Below are positions 19,410-30,359 of a stretch of DNA of 64,000 nucleotides, piece after piece; position 1 is the first letter of the stretch, and each line of letters opens with the position of its first letter. The DNA comes from Phytophthora sp. 'mugwort' (Eukaryota > Oomycota > Peronosporomycetes > Peronosporales > Peronosporaceae): contig JAUCEF010000008.1 in the NCBI GenBank assembly GCA_033558025.1, positions 434,001 to 498,000 on the forward strand, written 5' to 3'. The notes under the pieces were generated by a model, which ran no database searches, was not told where the DNA came from, and saw only the letters and a program-made list of their open reading frames with translations. The translations under genes and the position numbers were made by a program.

Positions 19410-19740
19410 CATACGTTTTCTCCAGAACCATGCAGCGCGTCCCAGTTTACGGATACAGTCGATTATGATGAACGCCACTGCAGCAACGGCGAAGGTTATC
19501 GCGAACTTCATTACAGCGTTAGAGAAGCTTAGAAGACCTTACGCTAGACGAGGAAAAATTGGAGGATGAGGCTTGGTTAGATAACAAATATTGCAGTAGA
19601 TCGATAGAACTGTGCAAGTAATGTCTTAGTCACAGTTCAATTACACTAGTTGTTGTAGATAGAGGTCACACACGTGCAACGATCTCCACATAAAACCCAT
19701 TGGTATTACACTAGCTTCAAGAAAACATTCAGTAATGAGT
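19410..19740 (-). repeat. Direct repeat, copy 2 (GH17 5' scrap plus flank)
   Basis: On the minus strand the ATG at 19,511 opens MKFAITFAVAAVAF, a signal-peptide-like start. It matches the start of the GH17 gene at 62,530 ([13 protein letters not shown]). The 5' flank (gaggaaaaattggaggatgaggc) also matches that gene (aaggaaaattggagaatgaggc). The coding part decays after about 20 codons. Confidence 0.6.
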
Positions 19741-19762
19741 TATTGTCGGACTTTATCCTAAT

Positions 19763-22700
19763 CTACCTTTTCTGATAATTCAGGAAGCGCATGGCCAGTA
19801 GCGTGAAGACGCCGAAGAGAAGCACAAAGACGACCAAGAAGCCGCTGTTTCTCCATATCTCGCTGTGCTTCATGAGAAAATTCACCTCGAGATATTCCTT
19901 TACGGTCAGGTTCTCAGGTAACGATGGAGGTACATTGGTCATAAATGTACATCCGAGATTCCCTTCACCGCTGCAGTCACCAAACACAACGGTGGAGAAG
20001 GCCGCCACGCTGTACGTCATTGGGGTAATATCATAGAGCCACACGGTCGCTGACGGCAGCGTCGAAGCTGGGGGACTGAAGCCTGAAAACAAGTACCCGA
20101 TGAGGTTTAACAGCACGCCTACAATCTCTGCTACCTCCAAGTTCGGTAGAAGGAACACGAGAAGTTCCGCCATGTACGCTTGATGTAGCACTTGAAGCAC
20201 CAACACCAGCCAAGAGATGAGGAACGCTCGCATGCCTGAAAACCCGACCATGGGGAAGAACGGGATCAAGAACAAGAGCACTGCGACGACAGCGTACGGG
20301 ATCTCCATCACACCGAGTCCAACGAAATACCAGACGGTATTGTACGTTTGTGCTGCCCGTTCCCGGTAAAAGACGGCACGTTCTTCGGCTGCTACTGGAA
20401 TTAACCCGTTGAATGACACGAGCCCGATAAAACACACGACCATGTACAACATTCCCATGCCGGAATTCACACCAGAGTATGACTTGTACTCTGCTCCAAT
20501 GTACGTGATGCCAAAGCCTAGACCCATTCCCAGTGAAATAGCGAAGCGTGTCAAGTTGAACGACGTTGTCCGCCAGTATAGATTGGAAAAGCGTTTCAAC
20601 AGGAATTTGGCCTGGAGAAGCTCCGAAGCTGCGCGTTTATCGCGAAATTCCACCGCTGGTAGGGACGGTGAGGGTCGCGCCACTCCCTCTTGGTCTAGAT
20701 TCAACTGCAAGCGCTCGTAATGAGCACTCGCCTTGAAGATTCCTACGAAATCGGTCTTGTCTCCGTTGTTGTTGCCAACGCCAGCACCAATGACCTCCAA
20801 CATCCACGTGGCAGGATTGTAGTTTTCCTCAAGCTTTGCCACGCCACGAATTGACTCAAAGTACTTGATCATTTCACTTGCGTTCTCGCCCAAGTCGCCA
20901 GCAAACACAGTCTCACCTCCACGTTTCAACAGCAACAGACTGTCGAATACGCTGAAGACCTCCCATGACGGCTGGTGAATCGTACACACAATAGTGCGAC
21001 CCGTATCCGCCACTTTGCGCACGCCGTCCATGATCAACTTCGCCGACCGAGCGTCCAACCCACTCGTCGGCTCGTCCAGGAACAAGACACTCGGCTGCGC
21101 AGCGAGCTCCACGCCGATCGTCAATCGCTTCATCTGCTCCACGGAGCTGCCTCGGATGATCTGGTCTGCGATCGGGTTCAAATCCAGCAGGTCCAGACAT
21201 TCATTGACCGATTCGTACTTGCGACTGTCGGGAACGTCGGCGCCCTGGCGGAGAAAGGCACTGAACGTCAAGGCCTCACGGATTGTGGACGACTCCGAGT
21301 GGATGTCCATCTGCTCGCAGTACCCCGTCGAGCGACGAATAGCCAGATCGGTGGCCGGATGACCATTCAGCAGAATCTGTCCCCGAATCTTGCCGCCGGT
21401 CTTTCGTCCAGCGATCACGTCCATGAGTGTTGTCTTGCCTGCTCCTGAAGACCCCATGAGGGCTGTAATGGTGCCTGGTAGTGCATATCCAGTGATACCT
21501 TTGAGCAAGTCGATGGTCTCCTTGGGGTTGATCGGGTCTGGAACGGTGTACCACAAATCCTTGAACGCTACCGTAACCGGAACTAAATTTCCTCTTGCGT
21601 GGTCAACCAAGATCGCTGATTCCTGTCGTTTCTGAGCTCCTCGCGGCGTACTGGTGCTTGTGTAGTCGTCCGTGGTCTTAATACTGGTCTCAGTGTCCAG
21701 TACGACATTCTCCGGACGTTCAAAGCGGTGGTACTCAAGAGCAAAGCATGACAGGAGCAAGAAAAGCACATACGTGACAGCCATAAAGACCATCCCGTAC
21801 CAAAGCCAGAACTTCTCCGATGGAACCTCGTACGTACTCAGCGAGTATTCCCCCATCTTCATGCCGTACCTAGTACAGTAGTCAACGCCATTGTACACAC
21901 AAGTGTCAAAGCGTGAATGGCTGTATTGACTGACTGCCAATGCTCGAATACTCCACGCAATCGGATTTGCCCAATAGAGCCAAATGAGGTAACCTGGGAT
22001 CTGGTTCTTCGTGATCGTGTAACCCGCAAATACACAGACGTACAGGATGGCTACACTGGAAATGGGACTTGCCACGTTGAGATTCGGAGAAGCAGAAGCC
22101 AAAAAGAAGAAGAAAGCCGCGAGCGTGAGGTTTGTCAAGATTAAAACCACGAGGAAGATGAGAAAACTTGACAAACTGCTCACGAAGCCACACATCCAGT
22201 AGACAATTGCGCCGAAAACCACCGACTCGAGGATGATCGGGGGCGCCTGGTTGACAAAATTCGACAAGACGTAGGACGCCGTGCGAAAGAAATTAGCTCC
22301 TCGCTGTTTGTAAAACACTTGACGCGCCGCCATGACTGTCGGGACCTGGGCAGCCTGGCCGATGGATAAGTTGAGTACAGACTCAAAGATGATGCCCATG
22401 ACCACTTGAGCATCGGTAATATCGAATTGATAGTACACGGTTGAGCAGAGCAGCGCAATGATGGTGTTCATGGCCAATCGTCCAAAGAGAGCTGTTGTAT
22501 CTCGCTTTGTGATGGTAAGTTGGCGTTTCATAAGCAGCGAGGTGCTGGCCCAGAAGTTCTGAGAGAATTCCGGCTGTTCCATCATATGTATCTTCATATC
22601 TTCAACCAGAGTGGGGGTCACAGAAGCTCGCAGCGTTGTGAGAGTTTGACTGTAGATAGACGAACCTTCAAACGCGTCGGCAAATTCGCGTGGAGTACGA

Positions 22701-23833
22701 GGGGTAACTCCACTGTGTAGAGGTTTCACTTCGTATTGGTACTGCTTGTTGGTGCCGAGATCCAGTAAAAAGTCAGCCACATCACGAGATGGAGGACACT
22801 TGAACCCAAGATTCTCGAAGTATTCCAGAACTTCCTGGCAACGGCCATGGTACATGAGGTGTCCAGCGTTCAGAATCATCACTTCATCGAACAGAGCGAA
22901 CACCTCGGGCGACGGTTGCAAGAGCGAGATCACCACCGTCTTGTGAAACTTCTTGGCCAGACTGCGCTGTGTCGTGATGATGTCGAAGGTCGCCGCGCTG
23001 TCGAGGCCCGTGCTGATCTCGTCCATCATCATGACGTACTTGTTGCCGAACGCCATCTCACCTGTGGTCACGCGCTTACGCTCTCCACCAGACACACCAC
23101 GAAGCATCGCGTCGCCTACGATGGTGTTCTGGCAGTTGTCCAGTCCAAGCTGCTGGAGCACAACGTCTGGGTAGTGTTTGACCAACGACCTCGCAGCCTT
23201 CAGCGCTTCCGCGTTCTCGTCAGGAGTTCCATTCACCAAGTGGCTCGCATCACGTTCGGGTAACTCTCCACCACTCGCAGCGTGCGCAAACTCCAGCGTC
23301 TCCTTCACCGTCAGTTCGGGGTAGTGTTTGTCGCGTTGAGCCACGTACGACACGAGCTGCGGCAGTCGTTTGTGCAGCTCTTCAGACGACGTGCCATTGT
23401 ACGTCACCTCACCCTCGATCGAGACGTTCTTGTCCTTTGGGAAACGTCCACTCAGCAGTTTCATCAACGTCGACTTGCCCGACCCAGGCTGTCCCAGGAC
23501 AAGCGTGATGGTGCCTGGCTTGAGCACGCCACTTACGCCTCTCAAGATGTGCTTTGTCACCGTGTGTTTCTTGGCGACCAGGCCATGGATCGCCGTCATC
23601 ATCTCGTTCGGGAGTGTGGGCAACTGCACCTCCAGGTCACTTGCGTCCTTGACCACGATGTCGGCCGAGATGGACACGTCCTTGAATCGTACCTCCATTT
23701 GAGGAAGAGCTTTGCCCAGTGACGTCTCCAAGCGGGAGGCCACGTGTTCGTGCAGCGCCAATGGACCTCGAGCCATCAGCGTCTTGCCATTGTCGTACCC
23801 GATTACTGGGCCGAGTGGCTTACCTGAAGCCAT
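19763..23833 (-). CDS. Full-length PDR-type ABCG transporter (1356 aa)
   Basis: This plasma-membrane exporter is predicted to pump drugs, plant defence compounds or lipids out using ATP. The order is NBD1-TMD1-NBD2-TMD2, as in fungal and oomycete PDR pumps. NBD1 has Walker A GQPGSGKST (about 114-122), signature VSGGERKRV and Walker B MMMDEISTGLD. NBD2 has Walker A GSSGAGKTT, the degenerate signature GSSVEQMKRLTIG and Walker B LFLDEPTSGLD. Each TMD has about six helices, and the protein ends NYQKR. No intron is needed. ATG 23,833 is chosen because an initiator-type promoter lies about 40 bases upstream. A truncated inverted copy lies at 16,032-17,619; the two are near-identical over about 770 bases of NBD2, which suggests recent conversion. 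Confidence 0.96.
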   Translation of the reverse strand: MASGKPLGPVIGYDNGKTLMARGPLALHEHVASRLETSLGKALPQMEVRFKDVSISADIVVKDASDLEVQLPTLPNEMMTAIHGLVAKKHTVTKHILRGVSGVLKPGTITLVLGQPGSGKSTLMKLLSGRFPKDKNVSIEGEVTYNGTSSEELHKRLPQLVSYVAQRDKHYPELTVKETLEFAHAASGGELPERDASHLVNGTPDENAEALKAARSLVKHYPDVVLQQLGLDNCQNTIVGDAMLRGVSGGERKRVTTGEMAFGNKYVMMMDEISTGLDSAATFDIITTQRSLAKKFHKTVVISLLQPSPEVFALFDEVMILNAGHLMYHGRCQEVLEYFENLGFKCPPSRDVADFLLDLGTNKQYQYEVKPLHSGVTPRTPREFADAFEGSSIYSQTLTTLRASVTPTLVEDMKIHMMEQPEFSQNFWASTSLLMKRQLTITKRDTTALFGRLAMNTIIALLCSTVYYQFDITDAQVVMGIIFESVLNLSIGQAAQVPTVMAARQVFYKQRGANFFRTASYVLSNFVNQAPPIILESVVFGAIVYWMCGFVSSLSSFLIFLVVLILTNLTLAAFFFFLASASPNLNVASPISSVAILYVCVFAGYTITKNQIPGYLIWLYWANPIAWSIRALAVSQYSHSRFDTCVYNGVDYCTRYGMKMGEYSLSTYEVPSEKFWLWYGMVFMAVTYVLFLLLSCFALEYHRFERPENVVLDTETSIKTTDDYTSTSTPRGAQKRQESAILVDHARGNLVPVTVAFKDLWYTVPDPINPKETIDLLKGITGYALPGTITALMGSSGAGKTTLMDVIAGRKTGGKIRGQILLNGHPATDLAIRRSTGYCEQMDIHSESSTIREALTFSAFLRQGADVPDSRKYESVNECLDLLDLNPIADQIIRGSSVEQMKRLTIGVELAAQPSVLFLDEPTSGLDARSAKLIMDGVRKVADTGRTIVCTIHQPSWEVFSVFDSLLLLKRGGETVFAGDLGENASEMIKYFESIRGVAKLEENYNPATWMLEVIGAGVGNNNGDKTDFVGIFKASAHYERLQLNLDQEGVARPSPSLPAVEFRDKRAASELLQAKFLLKRFSNLYWRTTSFNLTRFAISLGMGLGFGITYIGAEYKSYSGVNSGMGMLYMVVCFIGLVSFNGLIPVAAEERAVFYRERAAQTYNTVWYFVGLGVMEIPYAVVAVLLFLIPFFPMVGFSGMRAFLISWLVLVLQVLHQAYMAELLVFLLPNLEVAEIVGVLLNLIGYLFSGFSPPASTLPSATVWLYDITPMTYSVAAFSTVVFGDCSGEGNLGCTFMTNVPPSLPENLTVKEYLEVNFLMKHSEIWRNSGFLVVFVLLFGVFTLLAMRFLNYQKR

Positions 23834-23867
23834 TATGCAGTACTAGATGTTGTAGTTGTTACGTATG

Positions 23868-23890
23868 ATGAAAAACGAGGAATGACAGTG
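23868..23890 (-). promoter_or_regulatory. Oomycete initiator-like core promoter of the PDR gene
   Basis: The minus strand reads GTCATTCCTCGTTTTTC. This fits the oomycete initiator plus flanking element (YTCANTYY then a T-rich or AWTTT part) at a normal distance from the ATG at 23,833. Confidence 0.5.
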
Positions 23891-23924
23891 ATCAAACAGC
23901 TACCATGATGATTGTTGGACATCA

Positions 23925-23995
23925 CTTTGCCTGGCAATCGTACGGATTACGATACACACTGAGGGCTGGCAATCGGAGGATTACGGTAACATTCA
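23925..23995. repeat. Short direct repeat
   Basis: The segment ctggcaatcg(g/t)a-ggattacg recurs about 35 bases apart (near 23,931 and 23,968). Confidence 0.4.
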
Positions 23996-23999
23996 TATA

Positions 24000-24081
24000 G
24001 ACATGTACTGAATTACGACCTTGAAAATTATCAACGTATTACGACCTTGATAATTATCAACGTCGTAGTTCAGTACATGTC
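24000..24081. repeat. 82-bp foldback (inverted repeat) element
   Basis: Bases 24,000-24,019 (gacatgtactgaattacgac) pair with 24,062-24,081 with one mismatch. Inside are two direct copies of a tacgaccttga-aattatcaacg unit. It could be a MITE scrap or a hairpin-forming site. Confidence 0.65.
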
Positions 24082-25735
24082 ACATGTGAAGTTAATTGGT
24101 GGGATCAAATCTGATCTTCTATAACCGCACTCTCGTATTATTTAATACATCTATCTTACCAGAGAGGGTACATAAACCTCGTTATCGGAAAAACGGCAAT
24201 TTATCGATCTACCCCGCCGGATGCCTTGATGTACAGCTATTTCGGTACAGACGACGCCTATAACGGCGTATACAATGTGGGTCTCTCTTTCCCTTTATAA
24301 AAAGCTACCACTCGTGTAGACCGGCGTGCATTGTCTACGAGATAGAGTTTCTGAAGGGAGATTCCAAGGTAAAATCCCCTAGAGGTACTTCTGTTTAATT
24401 TACAAGCGTCTCAGCCGCGTGCAAGACAATCAAAGCGATAGATTTGTCATCTTCTTATCGCAGTATAAATTCTGCTTTTTCTGCTTTTCTCCTGCTTATT
24501 TTGCAGGTTAAAAAAATGCGGTGAAGGGTTTTCTCGTGTATATTGATGAATGAAATTAATTTGCCAGTTACTCAGTCACACCACTCCTCACAATTATTCC
24601 TGTCAAAAGCGATTCCTATCACGGGATGTATCCTCTGCTGAAACAGTACCAAAAATGGCATAACCGTTTGTATTACTCGTGCTATCGGTTGACTATGCTC
24701 AATTTCGGCCAATATATGTACCCTCCTACCTGCACCACTCTCGAACGTCCAGAATGTGAGCACCTACCACACTTTAAACTCCGCGCTGTCGCAGAATACC
24801 TGGCTGGACTATCATGCAAAACAGCCTACTGTTTAAAACGTTCCAAATTTAGAAATAGCAAATCAAGCGCTTGCGCGTGAGCGACGCCATCATGGCGGCC
24901 CCGCTGCTTGGGGAAAGCTTATAATCTTGTCGATGAGCCCCTCTTTATTGCACCAGCGGACGCTGGTCTCTTCGTCACAGTCGCATTCATTACTTTAGAG
25001 ACGACGAAGAGACTTTCGTCGACCAGATTGTACTGGTAGGGAGGCGTATTGCATATTGTAGGGTAGGGGGTGGGAGTTTGATAATGGGTTACGCGGAGCC
25101 TGAAGAAAATGGCTCCCCAAGTATTATAGTTGCAATGGGCCTTTTTTAAAGTATACAAACAGTAATGATCGCAATTGCTGCAATCTGCCGTGTTTTGCGG
25201 AAAGATGTCCACATAATCTGTACACGGATTGTTTGACAAAAGTGGGCATGTTGTGCCCCTGGCTGTGTCGGACATACATGTATCATTGAGCGGCCTACAA
25301 GCTTACAATGAGCTGAGTTGGACATGAAGCACGGTCGCAAGCAGCAGATGTCGTTGCTAGTTCCTTGGAAGCTATGTACAGGTGTGACATCTCCATTTAC
25401 TTGAAGTATATCACTATCTAGGCAAGGACGTGGTTTGGTCGTAACTTTGGAAACAGCATACGTGGAAAAGCGTACATTTTAATTTCTGCCTGTGAGTTTA
25501 CATGTAGAGAGGCAGGACCAAGAAAATATCACAAGCCCAAGGAATAAAAACATGTTGTACTTTAGTCCTAAATTACATAATTGGACAATGACTATTAGTA
25601 CATCTGCTCTCCAATCGTCATACCGACTTCTTAACCGTCTGCTCTTAAATCCCGCTCCCCAGTCTCAGCCAATGGATCGCTATTATCCAACTCTCCAGCT
25701 GTCCCCCAGACCGACCTCAAGAGCCTCGGACAATA
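24082..25735. other. Intergenic upstream of LysRS
   Basis: No convincing gene is seen. A short inverted repeat (gtctcttcgtc / gacgaagagac) lies near 24,968-25,014. The last 200 bases form the LysRS promoter/leader. Confidence 0.4.
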
Positions 25736-27712
25736 ATGAGCTCCCCGAGTGATGCTCCCCCGGCCACCAGCGACGCCACAGCCCCCGCTGCCCCAATCAG
25801 CAAGAACGAGCTGAAGCGCCGTCTCAAGGCCGAGAAGGCGGCCAAGGCCAAGGCCGAGAAGGCCGCCAAGAAGGCCGCCGAGGCCGCTGCCAAGCCCAAA
25901 AAGGACGCCGCCACCGCCGCTGCTGACGACGAGGAGCTGGATCCTACTGCGTACTTCGCCAACCGCGAGAAGATGCTCGTAGAGCTGGAGCAGCAGGGCG
26001 TCAACCCTTACCCGCACAAGTTTCACGTGTCCACGTCGCTGGCCGAGTTCCACGACCAGTTCGGCGACGTGGAGGCCGGCAGCCATCGCACGGACGTGGT
26101 CGTGTCCGTGGCCGGCCGTCTGCACAGCAAGCGCGCGTCGGGTGCCAAGCTCGTCTTCTATGACCTGCGCGCGGACGGAAAGAAGCTGCAAATCATGTCG
26201 GACGTAGGCACTTACGAGAGCGCCGAGACATTCGCTAAGATCCACAGCATTCTGCGTCGCGGAGACATCGTGGGCGTTAAGGGCCACCCGGGCAAGTCCA
26301 AGAAGGGTGAGCTCTCCATCTTCCCGCAGCAGCTTGTGCTGCTCTCCCCGTGCATGCACATGCTGCCCAAGGGCCACGCAGGACTCACGTTGCAACAGGA
26401 CACTCGCTACCGCCAGCGGTACCTGGACCTTATCATGAATGATGACACCCGCGGCGTGTTTCAGACGCGCGCTAAGATTATCAACTTCATCCGCCGCTTT
26501 CTGGATGAAAAAAACTTCTTGGAAGTCGAGACTCCAATGATGAACATGATTGTGGGCGGAGCTACAGCCAAACCCTTCGTGACCTACCACAACGACCTGC
26601 ACATGAACCTGTTCATGCGTGTGGCCCCTGAGCTGTACCTGAAGCAGCTGGTAATCGGCGGACTTGACCGTGTCTACGAGATCGGACGTCAGTTCCGTAA
26701 TGAGGGCATCGATCTGACCCACAACCCCGAGTTTACGAGCTGCGAGTTCTACATGGCCTACGCCGACTACAACGACCTCATGACCCTTACGGAGAAGCTC
26801 TTTTCAGAGATGGTCAAGGAGATTACGGGTGGATACACGATCACGATCCAGAAGGAGATCGGTGAGGAACCGGTGACGATTGACTTCACTCCGCCCTTCA
26901 AGCGTGTGAGTATGGTGTCTGCCGTGGAGGAGGCTACGGGTGTCAAGATCCCGATCGACGAGCCAGAAAAGTGCCGGGTTATCCTTGAGCAGCTGGTGAC
27001 CAAGTACGAATTGGAGTGCTCTCCACCTCGCTCGATTGCGCGTCTGCTGGACAAGCTGGTGGGCCACTTCATTGAAGACAACAAGGCCTACTGGACCAAA
27101 CCGTTCTTTATCATGGACCAGCCCGTGTACAACTCACCGCTGGCCAAGTACCACCGCGAGAAGCCCGCCCTTACGGAGCGTTTCGAGCTCTTCCTGGCTG
27201 GTGCCGAGATTTGTAATGCCTACACGGAACTTAACAACCCCAAGGTGCAGCGTGAGCGTTTCATCGAGCAGATGGAACAGGCTGCCGCTGGTGATGACGA
27301 GGCCCAGCCGCATGACGAGTCCTTCTGTACGGCCATGGAGTACGGCTTGCCTCCAACTGCCGGCTGGGGCTGCGGTGTCGACCGTTTGACCATGTTCCTG
27401 TCCAACCGCTTTAACATCAAGGAGGTGCTGCTCTTCCCTGCCATGAAGCCAGACGAGCAGGCTGCCCCGGTCCCTTCGGCCAGCAGTTCGTCCGCGCTTA
27501 TCTCCGTTACGGGCTCGGTATCCCTAGACGTGCTGGAGAAGCGTCTGGTTGGTTCTACGTTTGTGAACGGTTCGTCCCCCTCGAAGGACGATACGGAAGT
27601 GTTCGAGCGCGTCAAGGTTGTGGGCAAAGACATCCTGAAGAAGTACCCGAATGTCGAGAAGTGGCTGGACTTCGTGACTGCGTTCCCCAACGAGCTGCGT
27701 GCCAAGTGGTAG
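25736..27712 (+). CDS. KARS: Lysyl-tRNA synthetase, class II, cytosolic, with C-terminal eEF1B/GST-C-like domain
   Basis: It charges tRNA-Lys with lysine. The 658-residue protein has a Lys/Ala-rich N-terminal helix typical of eukaryotic LysRS (about residues 20-60). An OB-fold anticodon-binding domain follows, then the class II core with motif 1 (FLEVETP), motif 2 ([18 protein letters not shown]) and motif 3 ([11 protein letters not shown]). After the usual end (LLFPAMKP) comes a linker and about 65 extra residues, [17 protein letters not shown]...[11 protein letters not shown]. This resembles the N-terminal GST-C-like domain of elongation factor eEF1B beta. Such domains are used by other synthetases to join multi-enzyme complexes, so a link to elongation is inferred. 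No N-terminal targeting sequence is seen. The coding region is GC-rich and intronless. Confidence 0.96.
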   Translation: MSSPSDAPPATSDATAPAAPISKNELKRRLKAEKAAKAKAEKAAKKAAEAAAKPKKDAATAAADDEELDPTAYFANREKMLVELEQQGVNPYPHKFHVSTSLAEFHDQFGDVEAGSHRTDVVVSVAGRLHSKRASGAKLVFYDLRADGKKLQIMSDVGTYESAETFAKIHSILRRGDIVGVKGHPGKSKKGELSIFPQQLVLLSPCMHMLPKGHAGLTLQQDTRYRQRYLDLIMNDDTRGVFQTRAKIINFIRRFLDEKNFLEVETPMMNMIVGGATAKPFVTYHNDLHMNLFMRVAPELYLKQLVIGGLDRVYEIGRQFRNEGIDLTHNPEFTSCEFYMAYADYNDLMTLTEKLFSEMVKEITGGYTITIQKEIGEEPVTIDFTPPFKRVSMVSAVEEATGVKIPIDEPEKCRVILEQLVTKYELECSPPRSIARLLDKLVGHFIEDNKAYWTKPFFIMDQPVYNSPLAKYHREKPALTERFELFLAGAEICNAYTELNNPKVQRERFIEQMEQAAAGDDEAQPHDESFCTAMEYGLPPTAGWGCGVDRLTMFLSNRFNIKEVLLFPAMKPDEQAAPVPSASSSSALISVTGSVSLDVLEKRLVGSTFVNGSSPSKDDTEVFERVKVVGKDILKKYPNVEKWLDFVTAFPNELRAKW

Positions 27713-29156
27713 ATCGATGGTAGGATGAAAACGGCGAAGAGGAGGGCGGAACGTAGAGCAAACGTGTCGTCGTCTTCGGTCGTCCTTCCCACAGCTTGCA
27801 TGCTAGATTACCGGGGTTCGTTTGTGCGTCACTTAAGGCCACAGCCTCTGTTGTGCTAGTGGAAGCCTGAATGCATTTTGCTAGCCATTGTTCCTTCGAG
27901 TTTATCGGCCGACACTGTCGACAGAAGTGCAGAAAAACATCTTTAACAATTGACATTTTCTTGTCATAAAGCACGGTCAACAAACATCTTACCAGTAGGT
28001 GTTTGACCTTTTTGAGATTTTCTTCACAAATCTCGCTATGTCTTATTATTAATTAATAAAGCTCCCGCAGAAATCGCATGCATTTCGACATCACCCACAT
28101 CCATAAGTGAGCGACACGAAATAGCACATGCTATTTGCCCAAGAGCCAAACGGAACGGCAACCTTCAAGGGAAGTTGCTTCCCTGACACAGTCGTTGTTG
28201 CGACGCTGCTATTATCGCTATCTGGAGTGACTACTGAAGCCACAACGTGTTGCAGACACCGCAACTGAAAGCTGAGTTTGCTCTCGCTGTCACGTAGCGC
28301 CGTGAAGGAACCTACCTGTATACTCGACTGGGAACATTAATCCAGTCGTCAAAGGGCGAGTTTCCACCGATGTTTTCGAATTCCAGGAGGTCTACCGCCT
28401 CGGCGATTAAGAGCTGGCGGTCACTGGTCTTTGGCATTCCAACACCGTGATTGTTCGGTTTGGGTTCTTGCCTGGGCAGTTTCCCGCGCAGAAGCCCTGG
28501 ACGAAACTTCGAAATGGTATGCATTGCCCAAAAATCGCATGCCATTTCAGGGCGAAATCGAATGCGATCTCCACGGCATTTCGTCAATTCTGACACCCGC
28601 CCTCGAGGGCGTGTTTCGACTTATAAGACACGCCCTCAGAAATGATGGACAACTTTAACCTGTGCGGCGGAACCAAGCATGCGAAGCTATATCTCCAACA
28701 ACTATCTGAAATCGACGCATGGCCAACAAGCTACCCTTACCATTTGACAATCTAGGAAGACGTCCATGTGTGTCGAAAGACATCCAGGGGCCGATCGATG
28801 GGAAGGGATACGCGGGCTTAGTCATTTCTGGCGCAAAAATCTTTTGGGTCTTATCACTGAGAATATTGTTGGCAACCAGTATGTGAAGATTCGTACTCAC
28901 CACGATTAGCAGGAGGGTTGGTGAACATGGCGGCGAAGGTTGCTTGGTTAGGGGACGTATTTGAATGCTAATCATCGCAAAGACGCACGATCGATGGGGC
29001 CGCCCTGTGCCATCCAACCGCTCAGAGTCGGACGCCCAGTCAGCGCCACTTCAACTCACTCGTGATTGGCAAGAAGCAGACCGAACGCCGCCAATCACCG
29101 CGCGTGGCGTATGCTCTTCATCTGTTCGGTCATTATTGTCCATAATCAGCGGAATA
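27713..29156. other. Intergenic between LysRS and ankyrin gene A
   Basis: No gene is recognised. An open frame of 94 codons at 28,312-28,596 (minus) lacks family features. Motifs of the form aaatcgcatgc-atttc occur near 28,068 and twice near 28,540, perhaps parts of an old repeat. Confidence 0.35.
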
Positions 29157-30359
29157 ATGGAAGTCTCCGACCTTTTGGACTCGAAGTTAACGTTAACCGG
29201 CGTAGCGGTGGTTTGCCGCGCCCACGCGTCACTTGCAGCGTTGAGCCACGTCATACTGAGCCTCGACGCATTCCTGGACTCGTCCGCCACTTGGACCATC
29301 CCAGACGCATGCAGATTCGGGTCGACACGACTCCTCGACCGGATCGCAGCCCGGATCGACAGCAACACAGATATGACCGATAAGGATGAGGAACTGCGGG
29401 AATTCCAGAGTGGCGTAACTATAGCGATGGCATTAGGGCATGTGGAGGTGGTGCAGTGGCTGGTTCGACGGTCCCCTAAGGGCCAAGTACCGTCGAATGC
29501 AGTCGCTCAAGCCGCCACGAACGGTCACTTGTCAGTGCTGCAGTGGTTGTTTGACCACCATGATCACGTATACTGGGGGGGCGACGAGATGTACGGTGCC
29601 GTGGCCAATAACCATCTGCAGGTGGCCAAGTTCCTGCACGAATACACGACCCCTCCACCCGATGATATGTTCCTGATTGACGAAGCTGCTCGACACGGAG
29701 ACCTGGAGATGATGCAATGGTTGCATACTGAACGCGGGGATCAATTGACCTACGAAGGCGTGATGCGAGCTGTGGATCGAGGATTTCTGGATGCAGTGAA
29801 ATGGATGCGACATACATTTCCGGACAGTGTAGTGATCAAGGATATCCGTATGGACAACGCAGCGGCGAATGGGCATCTCAAGATGATCAAGTGGCTGCAT
29901 CAAGAGCACGCGTGGTGCACTAAACAGGCTCTGAACCGAGCAGCGGGCAACGGGCATCTGGAGGTGGTCAAGTTTCTGGATGAGAATCGCACTGAAGGCT
30001 GCACGACCGACGCGATGGACCTGGCAGCGAGTAATGGACACTTGGATGTCGTGAAATGGCTACATGAGAACCGCAAGGAAGGCTGCACGCAGTTTGCTAT
30101 GGACGCAGCAGTGAAGAACGAATTCCTCAATATTGTGAAGTGGCTACATGAGAACAGGAGCGAAGGCTGCAGTACGCATGCGATAGATAACGCGTCGACC
30201 GCCGGGCGTTTGGATATTGCCAAATGGCTCCATACTCACTGTGGGGAAGGCTGTGGTCGTGTAGCAATGACGGATGCGATTGCAAATGGTCATTTCGAGG
30301 TCGCGAGGTGGCTGATTGAAACGTTTCCGGACCAATTTGGTCCTGCTCTTGGGGCGTAA
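29157..30359 (+). CDS. Ankyrin-like repeat protein A (400 aa)
   Basis: The N-terminal cap (about residues 1-75) has a LAALSHVILSLDAFLDSSATW segment shared with the two other ankyrin genes in this window. About ten repeats follow. The later ones are exactly 28 residues long, of the form NGHLDVVKWLHENRKEGCTQFAMDAA. These are shorter than classical 33-residue ankyrin repeats but keep the GHL-VVKWL helix pattern. No enzyme domain, signal peptide or membrane segment is seen; the role is presumably protein binding. The start at 29,157 is chosen because the shared cap begins there; an in-frame ATG at 28,965 would add 64 unlike residues. It converges with gene B. Confidence 0.85.
   Translation: MEVSDLLDSKLTLTGVAVVCRAHASLAALSHVILSLDAFLDSSATWTIPDACRFGSTRLLDRIAARIDSNTDMTDKDEELREFQSGVTIAMALGHVEVVQWLVRRSPKGQVPSNAVAQAATNGHLSVLQWLFDHHDHVYWGGDEMYGAVANNHLQVAKFLHEYTTPPPDDMFLIDEAARHGDLEMMQWLHTERGDQLTYEGVMRAVDRGFLDAVKWMRHTFPDSVVIKDIRMDNAAANGHLKMIKWLHQEHAWCTKQALNRAAGNGHLEVVKFLDENRTEGCTTDAMDLAASNGHLDVVKWLHENRKEGCTQFAMDAAVKNEFLNIVKWLHENRSEGCSTHAIDNASTAGRLDIAKWLHTHCGEGCGRVAMTDAIANGHFEVARWLIETFPDQFGPALGA

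Noticed and set aside
25631..26722. 363-codon minus frame over LysRS
   Set aside because: It mirrors the GC-rich LysRS coding strand and its Val/Leu/Gly-rich protein has no family features.
28312..28596. 94-codon minus-strand gene
   Set aside because: No motif, no recognisable promoter and repeat-like sequence nearby; not enough support.
28965..29156. Ankyrin gene A starting at 28,965
   Set aside because: The added 64 residues are not shared with genes B and C; the family cap begins after 29,157.
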